NCBI GenBank assembly: GCA_913063125.1
Contig: CAJXZM010000005.1
Location: 25,157-89,156, forward strand
Length of the DNA: 64,000 bases
From: an uncultured Gammaproteobacteria bacterium
Lineage (GTDB): Bacteria; Pseudomonadota; Gammaproteobacteria; Pseudomonadales; Ketobacteraceae
Direction of reading: 5' to 3'
Shown here: positions 33,518 to 43,494 of the stretch, piece by piece
Layout of the letters: each line of letters starts with the position of its first letter
Numbering within the stretch: position 1 is the stretch's first letter
The notes under the pieces: generated by a model
Database searches by the model: none
Told to the model about the DNA's origin: nothing
The model's input: only the letters and a program-made list of their open reading frames with translations
Made by a program: the position numbers and the translations under genes

Positions 33518-34474
33518 TTATGACTCTTTGGGGGAGAACATGGCACTTAAGGATTCTTCGTTGTTAATTCTGCGGACAGCCTCGGCGAGCATTGGCGCTA
33601 AGCTGAGTTGTCGGATTTTGGCACAGTTCAGTGCTTCGTCTGATAGGGGGATTGTATCGGTGACGATAAGCTTGTCTATCTTTGAGTTATTGAGGTTGTT
33701 GATTGCAGGCCCGGATAATACAGGGTGTGTGCAGTACGCAATAACTTTTTTTGCACCGTGCTCTTTTAATGCGTCGGCTGCTTTGCAGAGGGTGCCGGCA
33801 GTATCAACCATATCGTCTACTAATATGCAGGTGCGACCTTTGACTTCACCAATGAGATGCATTACTTGGGAGTCGTTGGCTTTTTGGCGGCGCTTGTCGA
33901 TAATGGCGAGATCTGCATCGTCTAGTTGTTTGGCCACGGCGCGGGCGCGAACAACGCCGCCAACATCGGGTGAGACAATCATTAGGTCTTCGTAATCTTG
34001 GCGAATGATATCCTCAAGGATTACAGGGGAGCCATAGACGTTATCAACTGGAATATCGAAAAAGCCTTGGATTTGGTCGGCGTGCAAATCGACCGTGAGC
34101 AGCCTGTCTACACCAACGGTTGTTAGCATGTCGGCGACTACTTTTGCGCTGATAGGGACGCGGGCAGATCGAACGCGACGGTCTTGGCGTGCATATCCGA
34201 AATAAGGGACAACGGCGGTGATGCGACCCGCGGAGGCGCGGCGTAATGCATCGGTCATTACCACGAGTTCCATAAGGTTGTCGTTGGTTGGGGAGCAGGT
34301 GGATTGGATGACAAAGACATCGGCGCCACGAACGTTTTCATTTATCTCTACAGCTATCTCTCCGTCGCTAAACGAGTTGACGTCAGCGAGTCCGGCGGGG
34401 ACGTGAAGGTGTTCGGTGATCTTGTGTGCTAAGTCAGGAACAGCGTTACCGTTAAATACGATCAGATTAGACAC
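33518..34474 (-). CDS. prs: Ribose-phosphate pyrophosphokinase
   Basis: A 318-residue enzyme that makes PRPP from ribose 5-phosphate and ATP for nucleotide, histidine and tryptophan pathways. Visible: the ATP-binding [10 protein letters not shown] region, the catalytic flexible loop region and the PRPP signature [14 protein letters not shown]. The start is GTG at 34474, with AAGGTG eight bases upstream. The frame is open further, but that extension runs through the tRNA-Gln gene and cannot be coding. Length then equals that of other bacterial Prs (about 315). Confidence 0.96.
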   Translation of the reverse strand: MSNLIVFNGNAVPDLAHKITEHLHVPAGLADVNSFSDGEIAVEINENVRGADVFVIQSTCSPTNDNLMELVVMTDALRRASAGRITAVVPYFGYARQDRRVRSARVPISAKVVADMLTTVGVDRLLTVDLHADQIQGFFDIPVDNVYGSPVILEDIIRQDYEDLMIVSPDVGGVVRARAVAKQLDDADLAIIDKRRQKANDSQVMHLIGEVKGRTCILVDDMVDTAGTLCKAADALKEHGAKKVIAYCTHPVLSGPAINNLNNSKIDKLIVTDTIPLSDEALNCAKIRQLSLAPMLAEAVRRINNEESLSAMFSPKES

Positions 34475-34524
34475 GTGTGAGGCACCTTTATAATAAACGG
34501 GAGATATAGTGTATGGAATTAAGA

Positions 34525-34599
34525 TGGCTGGGCCGGCAGGATTCGAACCTGCGCATGTCTGGATCAAAACCAGGTGCCTTACCGCTTGGCGACGGCCCA
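34525..34599 (-). tRNA. tRNA-Gln (TTG)
   Basis: A 75-nt cloverleaf on the minus strand with encoded CCA. Acceptor tgggccg/cggccca, anticodon arm ctggt-ttTTGat-ccag, T-arm gcagg-ttcgaat-cctgc. It stands 50 nt before the prs start in the same direction. This tRNA-Gln to prs order is typical of Gammaproteobacteria, so the two may share a transcript. Confidence 0.95.
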
Positions 34600-34694
34600 T
34601 TCTCGAGGAGCTATTTGGCTAACTTCGAGCGGCGTGTATCATACCAGAAGTTTGACCAAATGTTCTGAGATTTTTAACAATTTTTTAGCTTAAT

Positions 34695-35597
34695 TTAAGC
34701 TACGGGTTCTTTTCTCTTGAGCAAGTAGCTCTGATACAAAGATGATCCGTTTTGACCCTTGGTCAGTATGACGTTTAGGTCGTCAGATTTAAGGTTAAAT
34801 CTGATTAGTGCTTCTGGCAAGTTGCTGATTGCTTTAAGTCCTGTTTCTTTGTCGGATACAGGGCAAAAGCAGCAAGCTCCAGTGCCGGTAAGCTTAGCAT
34901 TTCCCCATCCATTTAACAATCCTAACGTCTTGTTAATTAACGGGAATTTTTTCCTGGCTACAAGCTCAAAGTCATTGTGACCGGCTCCATCCAAGAAGGC
35001 GCGCATTGTGATCGGTTTTGTGTTTCTTGTCAAATGTTTATCACGAAAAAGTTCTGCTGTTTCTACGTGGCAAGCGGGAATAGCTAATATGTACCATCGC
35101 TCATCGATAGTTACAGGGGTTAGCTGTTCGCCAATGCCCTCTGCCCAAGCAGCAATACCGTGAACAAAGATAGGTATGTCTGCTCCTAAGGTAAGCCCTA
35201 GGGTTTCTAGTTCTAGGGTGGATAATTTAGTATCCCAGAGTCGGTTAAGGGCGACCAGTGTCGTTGCTGCATTGGAGGACCCTCCGCCAAGCCCGCCCCC
35301 CATGGGTAATTTCTTGTCAATTGTTATGCGTGCGCCGCGCGTACAGTTGGTGTGTTGGCGTAAGAGCATGGAGGCTTGGTAGACGAGGTTTTCTTTTTCT
35401 GGAACCCCTTGAATGTTGTTGACTAAGGAAATTTGGCCGTCTAATTCGGTGTTCTCAAAAGTTAAGGTGTCGTGCAGATCAAGAAATTGAAAAACGGTTT
35501 GTAGATTGTGGTAGCCGTCGCTTCGAACTCCGGTGATATGTAAAAATAGGTTAAGTTTAGCGGGGGAGTTAAATGTATATGACGTCGGGGCCTGCAT
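34695..35597 (-). CDS. ispE: 4-diphosphocytidyl-2-C-methyl-D-erythritol kinase
   Basis: A 300-residue GHMP-family kinase of the MEP isoprenoid pathway. It phosphorylates the 2-hydroxyl of CDP-methylerythritol. The GHMP ATP-binding loop is PMGGGLGGGSSNAATTL. The N-terminal SPAKLNLFLHITGVRSDGYH is characteristic, with its catalytic Lys and Asp positions. The start is two bases after the lolB stop, with GAAGAG as ribosome site, so translation is coupled. Confidence 0.95.
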   Translation of the reverse strand: MQAPTSYTFNSPAKLNLFLHITGVRSDGYHNLQTVFQFLDLHDTLTFENTELDGQISLVNNIQGVPEKENLVYQASMLLRQHTNCTRGARITIDKKLPMGGGLGGGSSNAATTLVALNRLWDTKLSTLELETLGLTLGADIPIFVHGIAAWAEGIGEQLTPVTIDERWYILAIPACHVETAELFRDKHLTRNTKPITMRAFLDGAGHNDFELVARKKFPLINKTLGLLNGWGNAKLTGTGACCFCPVSDKETGLKAISNLPEALIRFNLKSDDLNVILTKGQNGSSLYQSYLLKRKEPVA

Positions 35598-35599
35598 GC

Positions 35600-36235
35600 T
35601 TATGGCTCTTCGTTAAAAGGTATCCACTGTTTGACCAGTACGGTAACTTTGAGGTTATCGGAAATGATTTTTATTTTGTGGGGCAGCGGATTCCCTAGTG
35701 CATCTTTGTAGCGCTCAAACTGGAGGGTCCAGCCGGCTTGGTCCAGTGTTGAAATAAGGCCAATGTTATTAAAGCGAGGCGTGCTAGTGCTTCTTGGCTC
35801 TGGTAGGCCTTTGATCCAATAAAGCAGGTTTGATAATGGTATTTGCCAGCCGGAATGTTCATATAAAAGCTGCTCTGGTGTTTCTGCGACAAAGCTGCCG
35901 TCACTATTTTCTAGCTTGGCGCCCGACTTGTTGCCAGAGATGATGGTAGTTCCTTGGCCAAGAGGGCCAGAAAGCGTAATGTGAAAGCTATCTTGAGATT
36001 GAATCCAGTCAAGGTAAGCGCTACCTCCCTCATCACCCTGTTTGATACCGATTTTACCCTTAATATGCCATTCATCCATTAAGGTTAGTGAGCGAACATG
36101 ATTAACCCAGTTAACGGGATGGGTGGATAGAGGGGGCTGGCTGGGCGATTGTAATAATTCACAGCCAGCTAAAATTATAAGTAAGCTTGTAAGAGTTACA
36201 TGGCGAAAAAAACGCGATATATGTGTCTGTGACAC
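35600..36235 (-). CDS. lolB: Outer-membrane lipoprotein receptor LolB
   Basis: A 211-residue lipoprotein that accepts lipoproteins from LolA and inserts them in the outer membrane. Lipobox LAGC gives the acylated Cys25. WHIKGKIGIKQGDEGGSAYLDW and the exposed hydrophobic-loop region SGPLGQG follow the family. The start is GTG (36235) with AGGAAG six bases upstream. The neighbouring TPR lipoprotein and IspE are the usual context in Pseudomonas-like genomes. Confidence 0.93.
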   Translation of the reverse strand: MSQTHISRFFRHVTLTSLLIILAGCELLQSPSQPPLSTHPVNWVNHVRSLTLMDEWHIKGKIGIKQGDEGGSAYLDWIQSQDSFHITLSGPLGQGTTIISGNKSGAKLENSDGSFVAETPEQLLYEHSGWQIPLSNLLYWIKGLPEPRSTSTPRFNNIGLISTLDQAGWTLQFERYKDALGNPLPHKIKIISDNLKVTVLVKQWIPFNEEP

Positions 36236-36354
36236 GAAAACTTCCTATTGATAACGAGTTAACTCGCACTGTATCACGGTTGTATATGATGGACGAGTTT
36301 GGACTGTGAATTTTTTTGATTAATAATCGCAGGCAAGTAATTTTAAATAAAGAT

Positions 36355-38088
36355 TCAGCTGTTCGGCATTAATCGCTCTATTGTTTCTTGGATTACTTTA
36401 CTGTCAGGCGTGGTTTTTAATCCACTTTTCCATATTGCTTTGGCTTCATCTTTATTGCCGCTTATCCATAATAGCTCGCCTAAATGGGCCGCAATTTCTT
36501 GATCTTGAAATAGAATGTAGGCTTTTTTCAATAAAGTGAGTGCGGTTTTATTGTCACCCATTCGGTACTTTAACCAGCCTAGGCTGTCAATTATTGCGGG
36601 GTCGTTAGGGGATAATGCGTATGCTTTTTCAATGAGACTTGCAGCCTCTTCAAGCCGATCATTTTGATCTACAAGAGTGTAACCCAGGGCATTTAGCGCA
36701 GCGCTATTGTCTGGTTGTTGCTTAATAACGATGCGTAGGTCTCGCTCCATGATGTCATATTGCTGGAGTTCGGCGTATACCATTGCGCGCATATAAAGAG
36801 CATTTAAGGCTTTGGGTTTTTTATTTAAAACAATATTTAGCGTTTCGATGGAGTCTTGGTGTTGATTGTTTTTTGTTAGTAGTTCTGCTTCGGCAAGGTA
36901 AAAATTGATATCGTCGGAGGGGGCGAGTGTGCGGGCGGCGCGAAGTGTTGTTTGTGCTTCCTGCATATTACCTTGCTGTTGTTGAATTGAGGCAATTTGG
37001 ATTTGCGCTGTGCTATATCCTACACCGGGGTGGATATTTCGAAGGAGTCCTATTGCCAAATCAAAGTCTTTTTCAAACACGGCAATCCTAGCCAAAAAGC
37101 TATAGGCTTCAGTAGTGCGAAGGTCCTGTTTAATCATTAAGTTCAAGTGAGTCTTGGCAATGGGAGTTAAGCCATTTGATTGGGCGATTTGAGCCGTTGC
37201 GAGAAGAACGGTGGCATCGTTAGGAAAGTTCTTGGCTAACGTTGTTAGTTGAGAGGTCAATTTAGGGTGGTCTTTGCGATTGGCCAGGGCTTTGCTGTAG
37301 GCAACACCCAATTTCCGGTCGAAGGGCAAGTTAGCGCTTTTTTGTTCTAGATAAGCCAGTGCTTCTTGATGTTTCCCTAGTTTCAATAATAAAGCACTAT
37401 TAAACAGAATGGCATTTGTGTACTTGGGGTTAATTAACAATGCACCTTCGATGCTTTGTGATGCCTCTGTCATCAAGTTGTTGATGTTTTCGAGAATAGC
37501 TTTTACGACCAAAAGTTGTGCATTTTTTGGGTGAGATACGGAGAGCTTCCCTAACCTTTTAATGATTTGGGTTCGTTGCTCATTGTCAGCGCGAGCGGTA
37601 TCCCGCAATAGTTGCTCGTAGTTAAGCGCGGGACTGAGCTCTAATAGCGCTTTAACTTGATCAAGGGCCTTGTCAAATTGTTTGTATCGCAGCAATTGAA
37701 GCGTGGCTGTTACTCTGGCGTGAATGCTTTTAGGGTCAATTTCAATCCATAACATAGACGTGTCTAAAATTGCTTGCTGAGCACCTATTTGTTGGGCTAT
37801 CTGTGTTGCCCGGGCGGTTACCTGTGCATCTTTTGTTATATGAGCTTGTTTTTGGTAGTGGCCCAGAGCAAGATCTTGGCGCCCTCTCTTATTTGCAAAC
37901 TCAGCAACTAAGAGGTCATATAGTGTTTCTTTTTCAAATGGACTGGTTACACGCGCTAAAGGGGTTTTGGTTGCTTGGGATGCCGGGCTTGCCAAGCTTT
38001 GCGGTGATGGCTGTTGTGATGGGAGTAGTGCACAAGATGCCGTAAAGCTGGTGAGGAAAAGAAAGGCTAATTTTGCAAAATGAGTCAT
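36355..38088 (-). CDS. TPR-repeat lipoprotein
   Basis: A 577-residue predicted lipoprotein with a short signal peptide and a lipobox-like FTASC (Cys19). It is followed by a Pro/Gln/Ser-rich linker and about 13 tetratricopeptide repeats (for example residues 430-560, ALNALGYTLVDQNDRLEEAA and IDSLGWLKYRMGDNKTALT). It is likely a periplasmic scaffold at the outer membrane. The gene is conserved upstream of lolB in Pseudomonas-like bacteria, divergent from hemA. The specific role is not known to me. Confidence 0.88.
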   Translation of the reverse strand: MTHFAKLAFLFLTSFTASCALLPSQQPSPQSLASPASQATKTPLARVTSPFEKETLYDLLVAEFANKRGRQDLALGHYQKQAHITKDAQVTARATQIAQQIGAQQAILDTSMLWIEIDPKSIHARVTATLQLLRYKQFDKALDQVKALLELSPALNYEQLLRDTARADNEQRTQIIKRLGKLSVSHPKNAQLLVVKAILENINNLMTEASQSIEGALLINPKYTNAILFNSALLLKLGKHQEALAYLEQKSANLPFDRKLGVAYSKALANRKDHPKLTSQLTTLAKNFPNDATVLLATAQIAQSNGLTPIAKTHLNLMIKQDLRTTEAYSFLARIAVFEKDFDLAIGLLRNIHPGVGYSTAQIQIASIQQQQGNMQEAQTTLRAARTLAPSDDINFYLAEAELLTKNNQHQDSIETLNIVLNKKPKALNALYMRAMVYAELQQYDIMERDLRIVIKQQPDNSAALNALGYTLVDQNDRLEEAASLIEKAYALSPNDPAIIDSLGWLKYRMGDNKTALTLLKKAYILFQDQEIAAHLGELLWISGNKDEAKAIWKSGLKTTPDSKVIQETIERLMPNS

Positions 38089-38435
38089 TCGGTTGCCATA
38101 TAACGTTGCTCGGTGAGCGAAGAGTTGATTTCTATCCGCTTACCTTTTAAAGATAGAGTATTTAATAATAGAACATTAAACTGTGAATAAAACGAATAAA
38201 AACAGGAATATACCGGCAGTGCAAGGGTGAGTGAGCGATTTTGCTCTCAATAACGCCGTGTTTGCCTGCTAAACTTGTTGTTTCGACTCCTTGATTTGAT
38301 GTTAGGTTCCCAAGCTGATAGGTGAAAATTGATTGATGCATGACAAAAGTATTGAATCTGGGGCTCATATCCTTGTGTGAAATGCGTATAATAGAGGGGT
38401 TGGTCTTTTTTCGGCGAAATTCGCCTCGGTGATAA
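38089..38435. other. Divergent promoter region between the TPR lipoprotein gene and hemA
   Basis: 347 bases. On the + strand a TATAAT lies at 38387-38392, about 45 bases before hemA, without a clear -35. Immediately before the hemA start lies a near-perfect palindrome GGCGAA-a-TTCGCC (38413-38425) that could be an operator or a hairpin close to the ribosome site. No small gene was convincing. Confidence 0.4.
38387..38392 (+). promoter_or_regulatory. Candidate -10 element for hemA
   Basis: Perfect TATAAT with an upstream TG two bases away; the -35 is weak. Position fits a 5' leader of about 37 nt for hemA. Confidence 0.35.
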
Positions 38436-39713
38436 ATGAGTACAGGTACATCGGTGTTATTAGCATTTGGTATTAATCATAGAACCGCGTCGGTTGATGT
38501 GAGAGAGCGGGTGTCGTTTTCTCCAGAACGAGTTCATGATGCATTAAGTATGGCGAGAAAGGATGCCAAGCTTAGTGAAATTGCTATTTTGTCTACGTGT
38601 AACCGTACGGAGTTGTACTGCGCTACCCCTGTGGAGGATAGCAACAAGCTGATTGACTGGTTTGGGCGCTATCACCAACTTAATATTGGGCAGATTCGGC
38701 AAAGTGCCTATGAGTTCTGGAATAGCGCAGCTGTTCGCCATATGACTCGCGTTGCAAGTGGGCTAGATTCTATGGTGCTGGGTGAGCCTCAAATATTAGG
38801 TCAGCTAAAAACCGCGTATTCAGTGGCAAAAGATGCTGATACGTTGGGGCCAGAGTTGGGACGACTATTTCAGCATTCGTTTTCTGTTGCTAAACAAGTA
38901 AGAACGGATACCGATATTGGGTCAAACCCTGTATCTGTCGCCTATGCTGCGGTCTCTTTAGCAAAACATATCTTTTCTGATCTTAATCGTACATCTGTCC
39001 TGTTGATTGGGGCCGGTGAGACGATTGAGCTTGTTGCTCGGCACCTTAACGAACAAGGGGTTAAGCATATAACCGTTGCAAATCGTACTTTAGAAAGGGC
39101 GAATAACCTTGCGGAGTCATTTAACGGTAAAGCGATTACGTTGTCCGAGATTCCTTATGAGTTAGCAAAAGCGGATATTGTGATTTCATCAACAGCGAGT
39201 CAGCTGCCGATTTTAGGGAAAGGTGCGGTTGAAAAAGCATTAAAGCAGCGCAAGCATAAACCTATGTTTATGATGGACATCGCTGTGCCTCGGGATATTG
39301 AAGAGGCGGTGGGGGAGTTAGCTGACGTTTATCTTTATACGGTTGATGATTTGCAGTCCGTGGTGGATGAAAACCGTAAGCAGCGATTGAATGCCGCAGC
39401 AGAAGCAGAAACGATTGTTGATCAGTGCACGGACCGCTTTATGGAGTCTTTACGTGGACTGGATGCGGTAGAAACCATTCGTAATTACCGTTCATCTGTG
39501 GATTTGTTGCGAGAACAAGAGTTAGAGAAGGCGTTGGCGGCTATTCGAAATGGAGCGGATCCTGAAGAAGCAATGCAGAGAATGAGTAGAGCGTTAACCA
39601 ATAAATTGATGCATGAGCCTTGTTTACAGCTAAAAAAAGCGGGCGAGGAAGGCCGAGATGATCGGTTGAAGTGGGCGCAGAAATTGTTAGGTATCCAGCG
39701 TCACGAGCATTAG
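38436..39713 (+). CDS. hemA: Glutamyl-tRNA reductase
   Basis: A 425-residue enzyme that reduces glutamyl-tRNA to glutamate-1-semialdehyde, the first committed step of heme formation by the C5 path. The nucleophile is Cys55 in [10 protein letters not shown]. The NADPH-binding segment [16 protein letters not shown] and the C-terminal dimerisation helix are present. It heads the hemA-prfA-prmC-moeB group. A palindrome lies just before the ATG, which has only a weak ribosome site (cggtga). Confidence 0.96.
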   Translation: MSTGTSVLLAFGINHRTASVDVRERVSFSPERVHDALSMARKDAKLSEIAILSTCNRTELYCATPVEDSNKLIDWFGRYHQLNIGQIRQSAYEFWNSAAVRHMTRVASGLDSMVLGEPQILGQLKTAYSVAKDADTLGPELGRLFQHSFSVAKQVRTDTDIGSNPVSVAYAAVSLAKHIFSDLNRTSVLLIGAGETIELVARHLNEQGVKHITVANRTLERANNLAESFNGKAITLSEIPYELAKADIVISSTASQLPILGKGAVEKALKQRKHKPMFMMDIAVPRDIEEAVGELADVYLYTVDDLQSVVDENRKQRLNAAAEAETIVDQCTDRFMESLRGLDAVETIRNYRSSVDLLREQELEKALAAIRNGADPEEAMQRMSRALTNKLMHEPCLQLKKAGEEGRDDRLKWAQKLLGIQRHEH

Positions 39714-39888
39714 CGTATTTATCATTGTGTCTTTTTATAGAGTAGTTATTTAACGTTGATTATTTAATAATAATTGTTTAAAAGCTGCTTCCTGTTATTA
39801 ATTCCGTTTAACGTTGTGCCAGTGTTTTTTTGCACACTAATAATTAAGCGTTATCATTATTTGAAATTCCTTGATAGGTGTTGATTTT

Positions 39889-40971
39889 ATGAAAGAATCA
39901 TTAAAACTTAAGTTAGAAAATATTAGCGAGCGTTATGAAGAGATTGGCGTTCTGTTGGGTGATCCAGAGGTTATTATGGATCAAAATAAGTTTCGTAAAT
40001 TGTCTCAAGAATATGCAGAGATCGAGCCGGTTGTGCAAACGTTTGGAAATTATTGCCAGGCTCTAGAAAATAGTGATGAAGCAAAAGTTTTGATGGCTGA
40101 CAGCGATCCAGATATGCAGCAAATGGGTAAAGAAGAATTCAAGGAGAGTGAAGCTCAAATAGGAGCTATTGAATTAGATTTACAGGCCTTGATGCTTCCA
40201 AAAGACCCGAATGATGGTCGTAATGTTTATTTGGAAATTCGTGCTGGAACCGGAGGGGATGAAGCTTCAATATTTTCTGGGGATTTGTATCGAATGTATT
40301 CTCGTTATGCGGATACACAAAAATGGAAAATTGAAGTTATTAATGAAAATAAAGGTGATCACGGCGGTTATAAGGAGATCATTTGCCGGGTTATTGGCAA
40401 AAATGTTTATTCTCAATTGAAATTTGAGTCAGGTGCTCACCGAGTGCAGCGAGTACCAGAAACGGAATCACAAGGTCGAGTTCACACGTCAGCTTGTACT
40501 GTGGCAGTAATGCCAGAGCCAGATGAAGTTGCCCAAGTGAACATTCGCTCTGAGGATTTGCGTATTGATACATTTCGATCTTCAGGAGCGGGTGGACAGC
40601 ACGTTAATACCACGGATTCGGCGGTGCGAATTACCCATCTTCCAACGGGTGTCGTGGTGGAGTGTCAAGATGAGCGCTCTCAACATAAAAACAAAGCCCA
40701 AGCACTGTCGTGGTTAGGCGCAAAATTGCAGTCAGCGGCGGAAGATGCTCAACATAAAGAGACGAGTGATCAGCGCCGAAACTTGGTGGGTAGTGGGGAT
40801 CGCTCAGAACGAATACGTACTTACAACTATCCTCAGGGTCGAGTGACTGATCATCGTATCAATTTAACGTTATATAAGTTGAATGAAGTGATGCAAGGTC
40901 AGTTGGGAGAAGTGGTTCAGCCGTTGGTAACGGAGTATCAAGCGGATCAACTTGCGGCGTTAGCAGAATAG
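39889..40971 (+). CDS. prfA: Peptide chain release factor 1
   Basis: A 360-residue RF1 that ends translation at UAG and UAA. The GGQ peptidyl-hydrolysis motif is in [16 protein letters not shown] and the codon-recognition PxT region is [17 protein letters not shown] (P-E-T). An in-frame TTG at 39871 exists, but the ATG at 39889 starts the usual [10 protein letters not shown]. The following gene encodes the methyltransferase that modifies the Gln of GGQ. Confidence 0.96.
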   Translation: MKESLKLKLENISERYEEIGVLLGDPEVIMDQNKFRKLSQEYAEIEPVVQTFGNYCQALENSDEAKVLMADSDPDMQQMGKEEFKESEAQIGAIELDLQALMLPKDPNDGRNVYLEIRAGTGGDEASIFSGDLYRMYSRYADTQKWKIEVINENKGDHGGYKEIICRVIGKNVYSQLKFESGAHRVQRVPETESQGRVHTSACTVAVMPEPDEVAQVNIRSEDLRIDTFRSSGAGGQHVNTTDSAVRITHLPTGVVVECQDERSQHKNKAQALSWLGAKLQSAAEDAQHKETSDQRRNLVGSGDRSERIRTYNYPQGRVTDHRINLTLYKLNEVMQGQLGEVVQPLVTEYQADQLAALAE

Positions 40972-41044
40972 TTAGCGAAGTATGGTTTTCGGAATGTAGT
41001 TTCGATAGTTTATGGCTATGTCATGAAACGATTGAGTGAGTATT

Positions 41045-41887
41045 ATGATAACGGTTAAGCAAGCACTGCAACAGTCGACGGACGTGTTACTGCCTAGTAG
41101 TGATACTGCTCATATGGATGCGAATATATTGGTGGGCCATTGTTTACAGAAAACGCGGACCTGGTTGATGACATGGCCTGAGACCGTACTCACGGATGGG
41201 CAAGTCGGTGAGCTTGATGGTTATGTTGCTCGTCGAGTGAATGGTGAGCCGGTTGCATACATCGTTGGAGAGCAAGAGTTTTGGTCTTTGCCATTGAAAG
41301 TGAATAGTTGTACGTTGATACCACGACCAGAAACGGAGCTGTTGGTTGAATTGACGTTAGAAAAAATTACCAAAAAAAATGCAACGGTATTGGATCTTGG
41401 AACGGGGTCGGGAGCGATTCCTCTAGCGTTGAAGTCAGAGCGACCTGGCTGGCAGATTACAGGCTTAGACTTCTCGCAAGATGCATTGGATGTGGCAAAA
41501 GGCAATGCAGACACGTTAGAGTTGGCAGTGCATTTTTTTCAATCCAATTGGTTTGAAAATGTAACGGATGAGCTATTTGATATTGTAATAAGTAACCCTC
41601 CCTACATTGATGGTGCCGATAAGCATTTATCTGAAGGTGATGTGCGTTTTGAACCCGATACAGCGCTTGTTGCAGATGAGCAAGGTTACGGGGATATTCG
41701 GCGGATTAGCGGCGAGGCGTCTCGCTTTTTAGTGGACGGTGGGTTGTTAATGTTTGAACATGGGTTTGAGCAGGGTTCTGGCGTTAGACATATTTTGAAA
41801 GACAATCAGTTTGATAAAATAGAGACCATTAAAGACCTCGCAGGTTTAGATCGAGTCACCTTGGGGTACTGGAGAGGTAGGGTATGA
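41045..41887 (+). CDS. prmC: Release factor glutamine methyltransferase
   Basis: A 280-residue class I methyltransferase that methylates the Gln of the GGQ motif of RF1/RF2. SAM-binding DLGTGSGAIPLAL and the catalytic NPPY (ISNPPYIDG) are present, with the N-terminal helical substrate-recognition domain. The ATG at 41045 is preferred over the GTG at 41036 because GAGTGAG precedes it. Its stop overlaps the start of the next gene (ATGA). Confidence 0.95.
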   Translation: MITVKQALQQSTDVLLPSSDTAHMDANILVGHCLQKTRTWLMTWPETVLTDGQVGELDGYVARRVNGEPVAYIVGEQEFWSLPLKVNSCTLIPRPETELLVELTLEKITKKNATVLDLGTGSGAIPLALKSERPGWQITGLDFSQDALDVAKGNADTLELAVHFFQSNWFENVTDELFDIVISNPPYIDGADKHLSEGDVRFEPDTALVADEQGYGDIRRISGEASRFLVDGGLLMFEHGFEQGSGVRHILKDNQFDKIETIKDLAGLDRVTLGYWRGRV

Positions 41888-42672
41888 ATGATTTGCTGAG
41901 CACCGAGGCGGAGCAGAAAGCGCGCAAAGAGTTAACGGACGAACAATTGTTGCGTTACAGTCGTCAGATTATGCTACCTAATGTGGACATTGAAGGCCAA
42001 GAAAAAATACTGAATTCGACAGTGTTAATTGTTGGGCTTGGGGGCTTGGGTTCGCCAGTTGCAATGTATTTGGCTAGTGCAGGGGTGGGACAGTTAATCT
42101 TGGTTGATCATGATGAAGTTGAACTCTCCAACTTGCAGCGGCAAATTATTCATAGTATCGATACTGTTGGCGAATCAAAGGTGCTGTCTGCTAAAACACG
42201 AATAGCCCAACTCAACCCAGAGTGCGATGTGGTTACTCATGAAACTAAACTGACAGATGCGAATGTTGAGTCGTTGGTGCAGCAGGTAGATGTAGTGGTG
42301 GATTGCTCTGATAATTTCACATCCCGTTTTGCATTAAATCGTGCCTGTGTGCAATACGGTGTTCCGCTAGTATCCGGTGCTGCTATTCGTATGGAAGGAC
42401 AGCTGTCGGTTTTTGATGCCAGAAATGCCGACAGTCCCTGTTATAGATGTTTGTATGATGATAGTGAAAGTGACGACCTGAGTTGTGCAACAAATGGCGT
42501 ACTTGCGCCAGTTGTTGGTATTGTTGGTAGCATACAAGCATTGGAAACTCTCAAATTGATCGCTGAATGTGGTGAGCCGGTGGTGGGAAAATTGATGGTC
42601 TTTGATATGGCATCAATGGATTGGCGCACCATGAAATTGAAGAAAGATACTGCCTGTCCTGTTTGTGGGTAA
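41884..42672 (+). CDS. moeB: MoeB/ThiF-type E1-like adenylyltransferase
   Basis: A 262-residue E1-like enzyme that adenylates the C-terminal Gly of a small sulfur-carrier protein such as MoaD or ThiS. The ATP-binding loop is GLGGLGSPVAMYLASAGVG, with the Arg in DEVELSNLQRQI. Two zinc Cys pairs occur, SPCYRC and CPVC (the second at the C-terminus). The hemA-prfA-prmC-moeB order supports the name, though ThiF cannot be excluded from sequence alone. Confidence 0.9.
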   Translation: MNDLLSTEAEQKARKELTDEQLLRYSRQIMLPNVDIEGQEKILNSTVLIVGLGGLGSPVAMYLASAGVGQLILVDHDEVELSNLQRQIIHSIDTVGESKVLSAKTRIAQLNPECDVVTHETKLTDANVESLVQQVDVVVDCSDNFTSRFALNRACVQYGVPLVSGAAIRMEGQLSVFDARNADSPCYRCLYDDSESDDLSCATNGVLAPVVGIVGSIQALETLKLIAECGEPVVGKLMVFDMASMDWRTMKLKKDTACPVCG

Positions 42673-42703
42673 TGTGATTTGTTGTGCTTCTTTGGGGTGA
42701 AGA

Positions 42704-43342
42704 ATGTCAATTTCAATTGATGATATAGCTGATGCGTTGAGTGAAAAGGGTTATATTGTTATTCCTCGTGCGTTAGATGCTAACGTGTTAAATGGTTTGC
42801 AGCACCGAGTGACGGATCTGTCACCTGAGCAATGGTTAAGTGCTGGAATAGGGCGTAATACTGACTTTCAGCAAAACAAAAAAATTCGTTCTGATAATAT
42901 TTTCTGGATTTCAAAAAATGATCCGCAAGAGTCCGCTTTTTTGCAAAACATGGAGCTTTTGCGCCAAGGGTTGAATCAGCGCTTATACATGGGATTGTTT
43001 GATTTTGAAGGTCATTTTGCAACTTACCCTAAAGGTGCGTTTTACCAACGGCATGTTGATGCGTTACATGGGCGTAGTAACAGAGTGCTATCGGTTATTC
43101 TTTATCTGAATGATGGCTGGTCTGCTGATGATGGCGGCGAGCTCCTTATGTATCCGGAGCATCAAGAATGCCAGGAAAAAGAGCCGATACAAAGAGTTGT
43201 ACCAGAGTTGGGAACGATGGTGGTGTTTTTAAGTGAGCAGTTCCCGCATGAAGTGCTGGAATCTCATCGGCAGCGTTATAGTTTGACGGGGTGGTTTCGG
43301 GTTAACAGTAGCCTGTCAGGCCGTGTTGATCCTGCGAGTTGA
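42704..43342 (+). CDS. 2-oxoglutarate/Fe(II) oxygenase (prolyl-hydroxylase-like)
   Basis: A 212-residue double-stranded beta-helix dioxygenase. The iron triad is His117, Asp119 (QRHVDAL) and His182 (FPHEVLES), and Arg191 (HRQRYSLTGWFR) would bind 2-oxoglutarate. The pattern resembles EGLN/PHD-like prolyl hydroxylases, including the Pseudomonas enzyme PPHD that hydroxylates EF-Tu. With translation genes next to it, a translation-factor substrate is a reasonable but unproven idea. It starts 31 nt after moeB. Confidence 0.85.
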   Translation: MSISIDDIADALSEKGYIVIPRALDANVLNGLQHRVTDLSPEQWLSAGIGRNTDFQQNKKIRSDNIFWISKNDPQESAFLQNMELLRQGLNQRLYMGLFDFEGHFATYPKGAFYQRHVDALHGRSNRVLSVILYLNDGWSADDGGELLMYPEHQECQEKEPIQRVVPELGTMVVFLSEQFPHEVLESHRQRYSLTGWFRVNSSLSGRVDPAS

Positions 43343-43406
43343 GAAGAAGAGTAATTGTAGCTAATTAACGACCCCTAAAGTCAAAGGGCTGAAAGTCTTG
43401 TTAGTA

Positions 43407-43451
43407 ATATCCAATGATATGTTTTCTGAAATAAAATATATCATTGGATAT
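43407..43451. repeat. Inverted repeat between convergent genes
   Basis: Perfect 14-bp arms (atatccaatgatat / atatcattggatat) separated by 17 A/T-rich bases, between the oxygenase stop and the gatB stop. The stem is AT-rich without a T tract, so terminator activity is doubtful. Confidence 0.5.
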
Positions 43452-43494
43452 GGCCTTAGGGCAATGTAGCCAGGCTGGTGGTTGCGGCTATTTG

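Noticed and set aside
34475..34600. N-terminal extension of prs
   Set aside because: It translates the tRNA-Gln gene; GTG at 34474 gives the normal Prs length.
38162..38368. 68-codon minus-strand frame in the hemA upstream region
   Set aside because: It overlaps the probable promoter region, lacks a ribosome site and has no protein features.
43407..43451. Inverted repeat as a miniature mobile element
   Set aside because: Only 45 bases, no flanking target duplication seen and no second copy noticed in the window.
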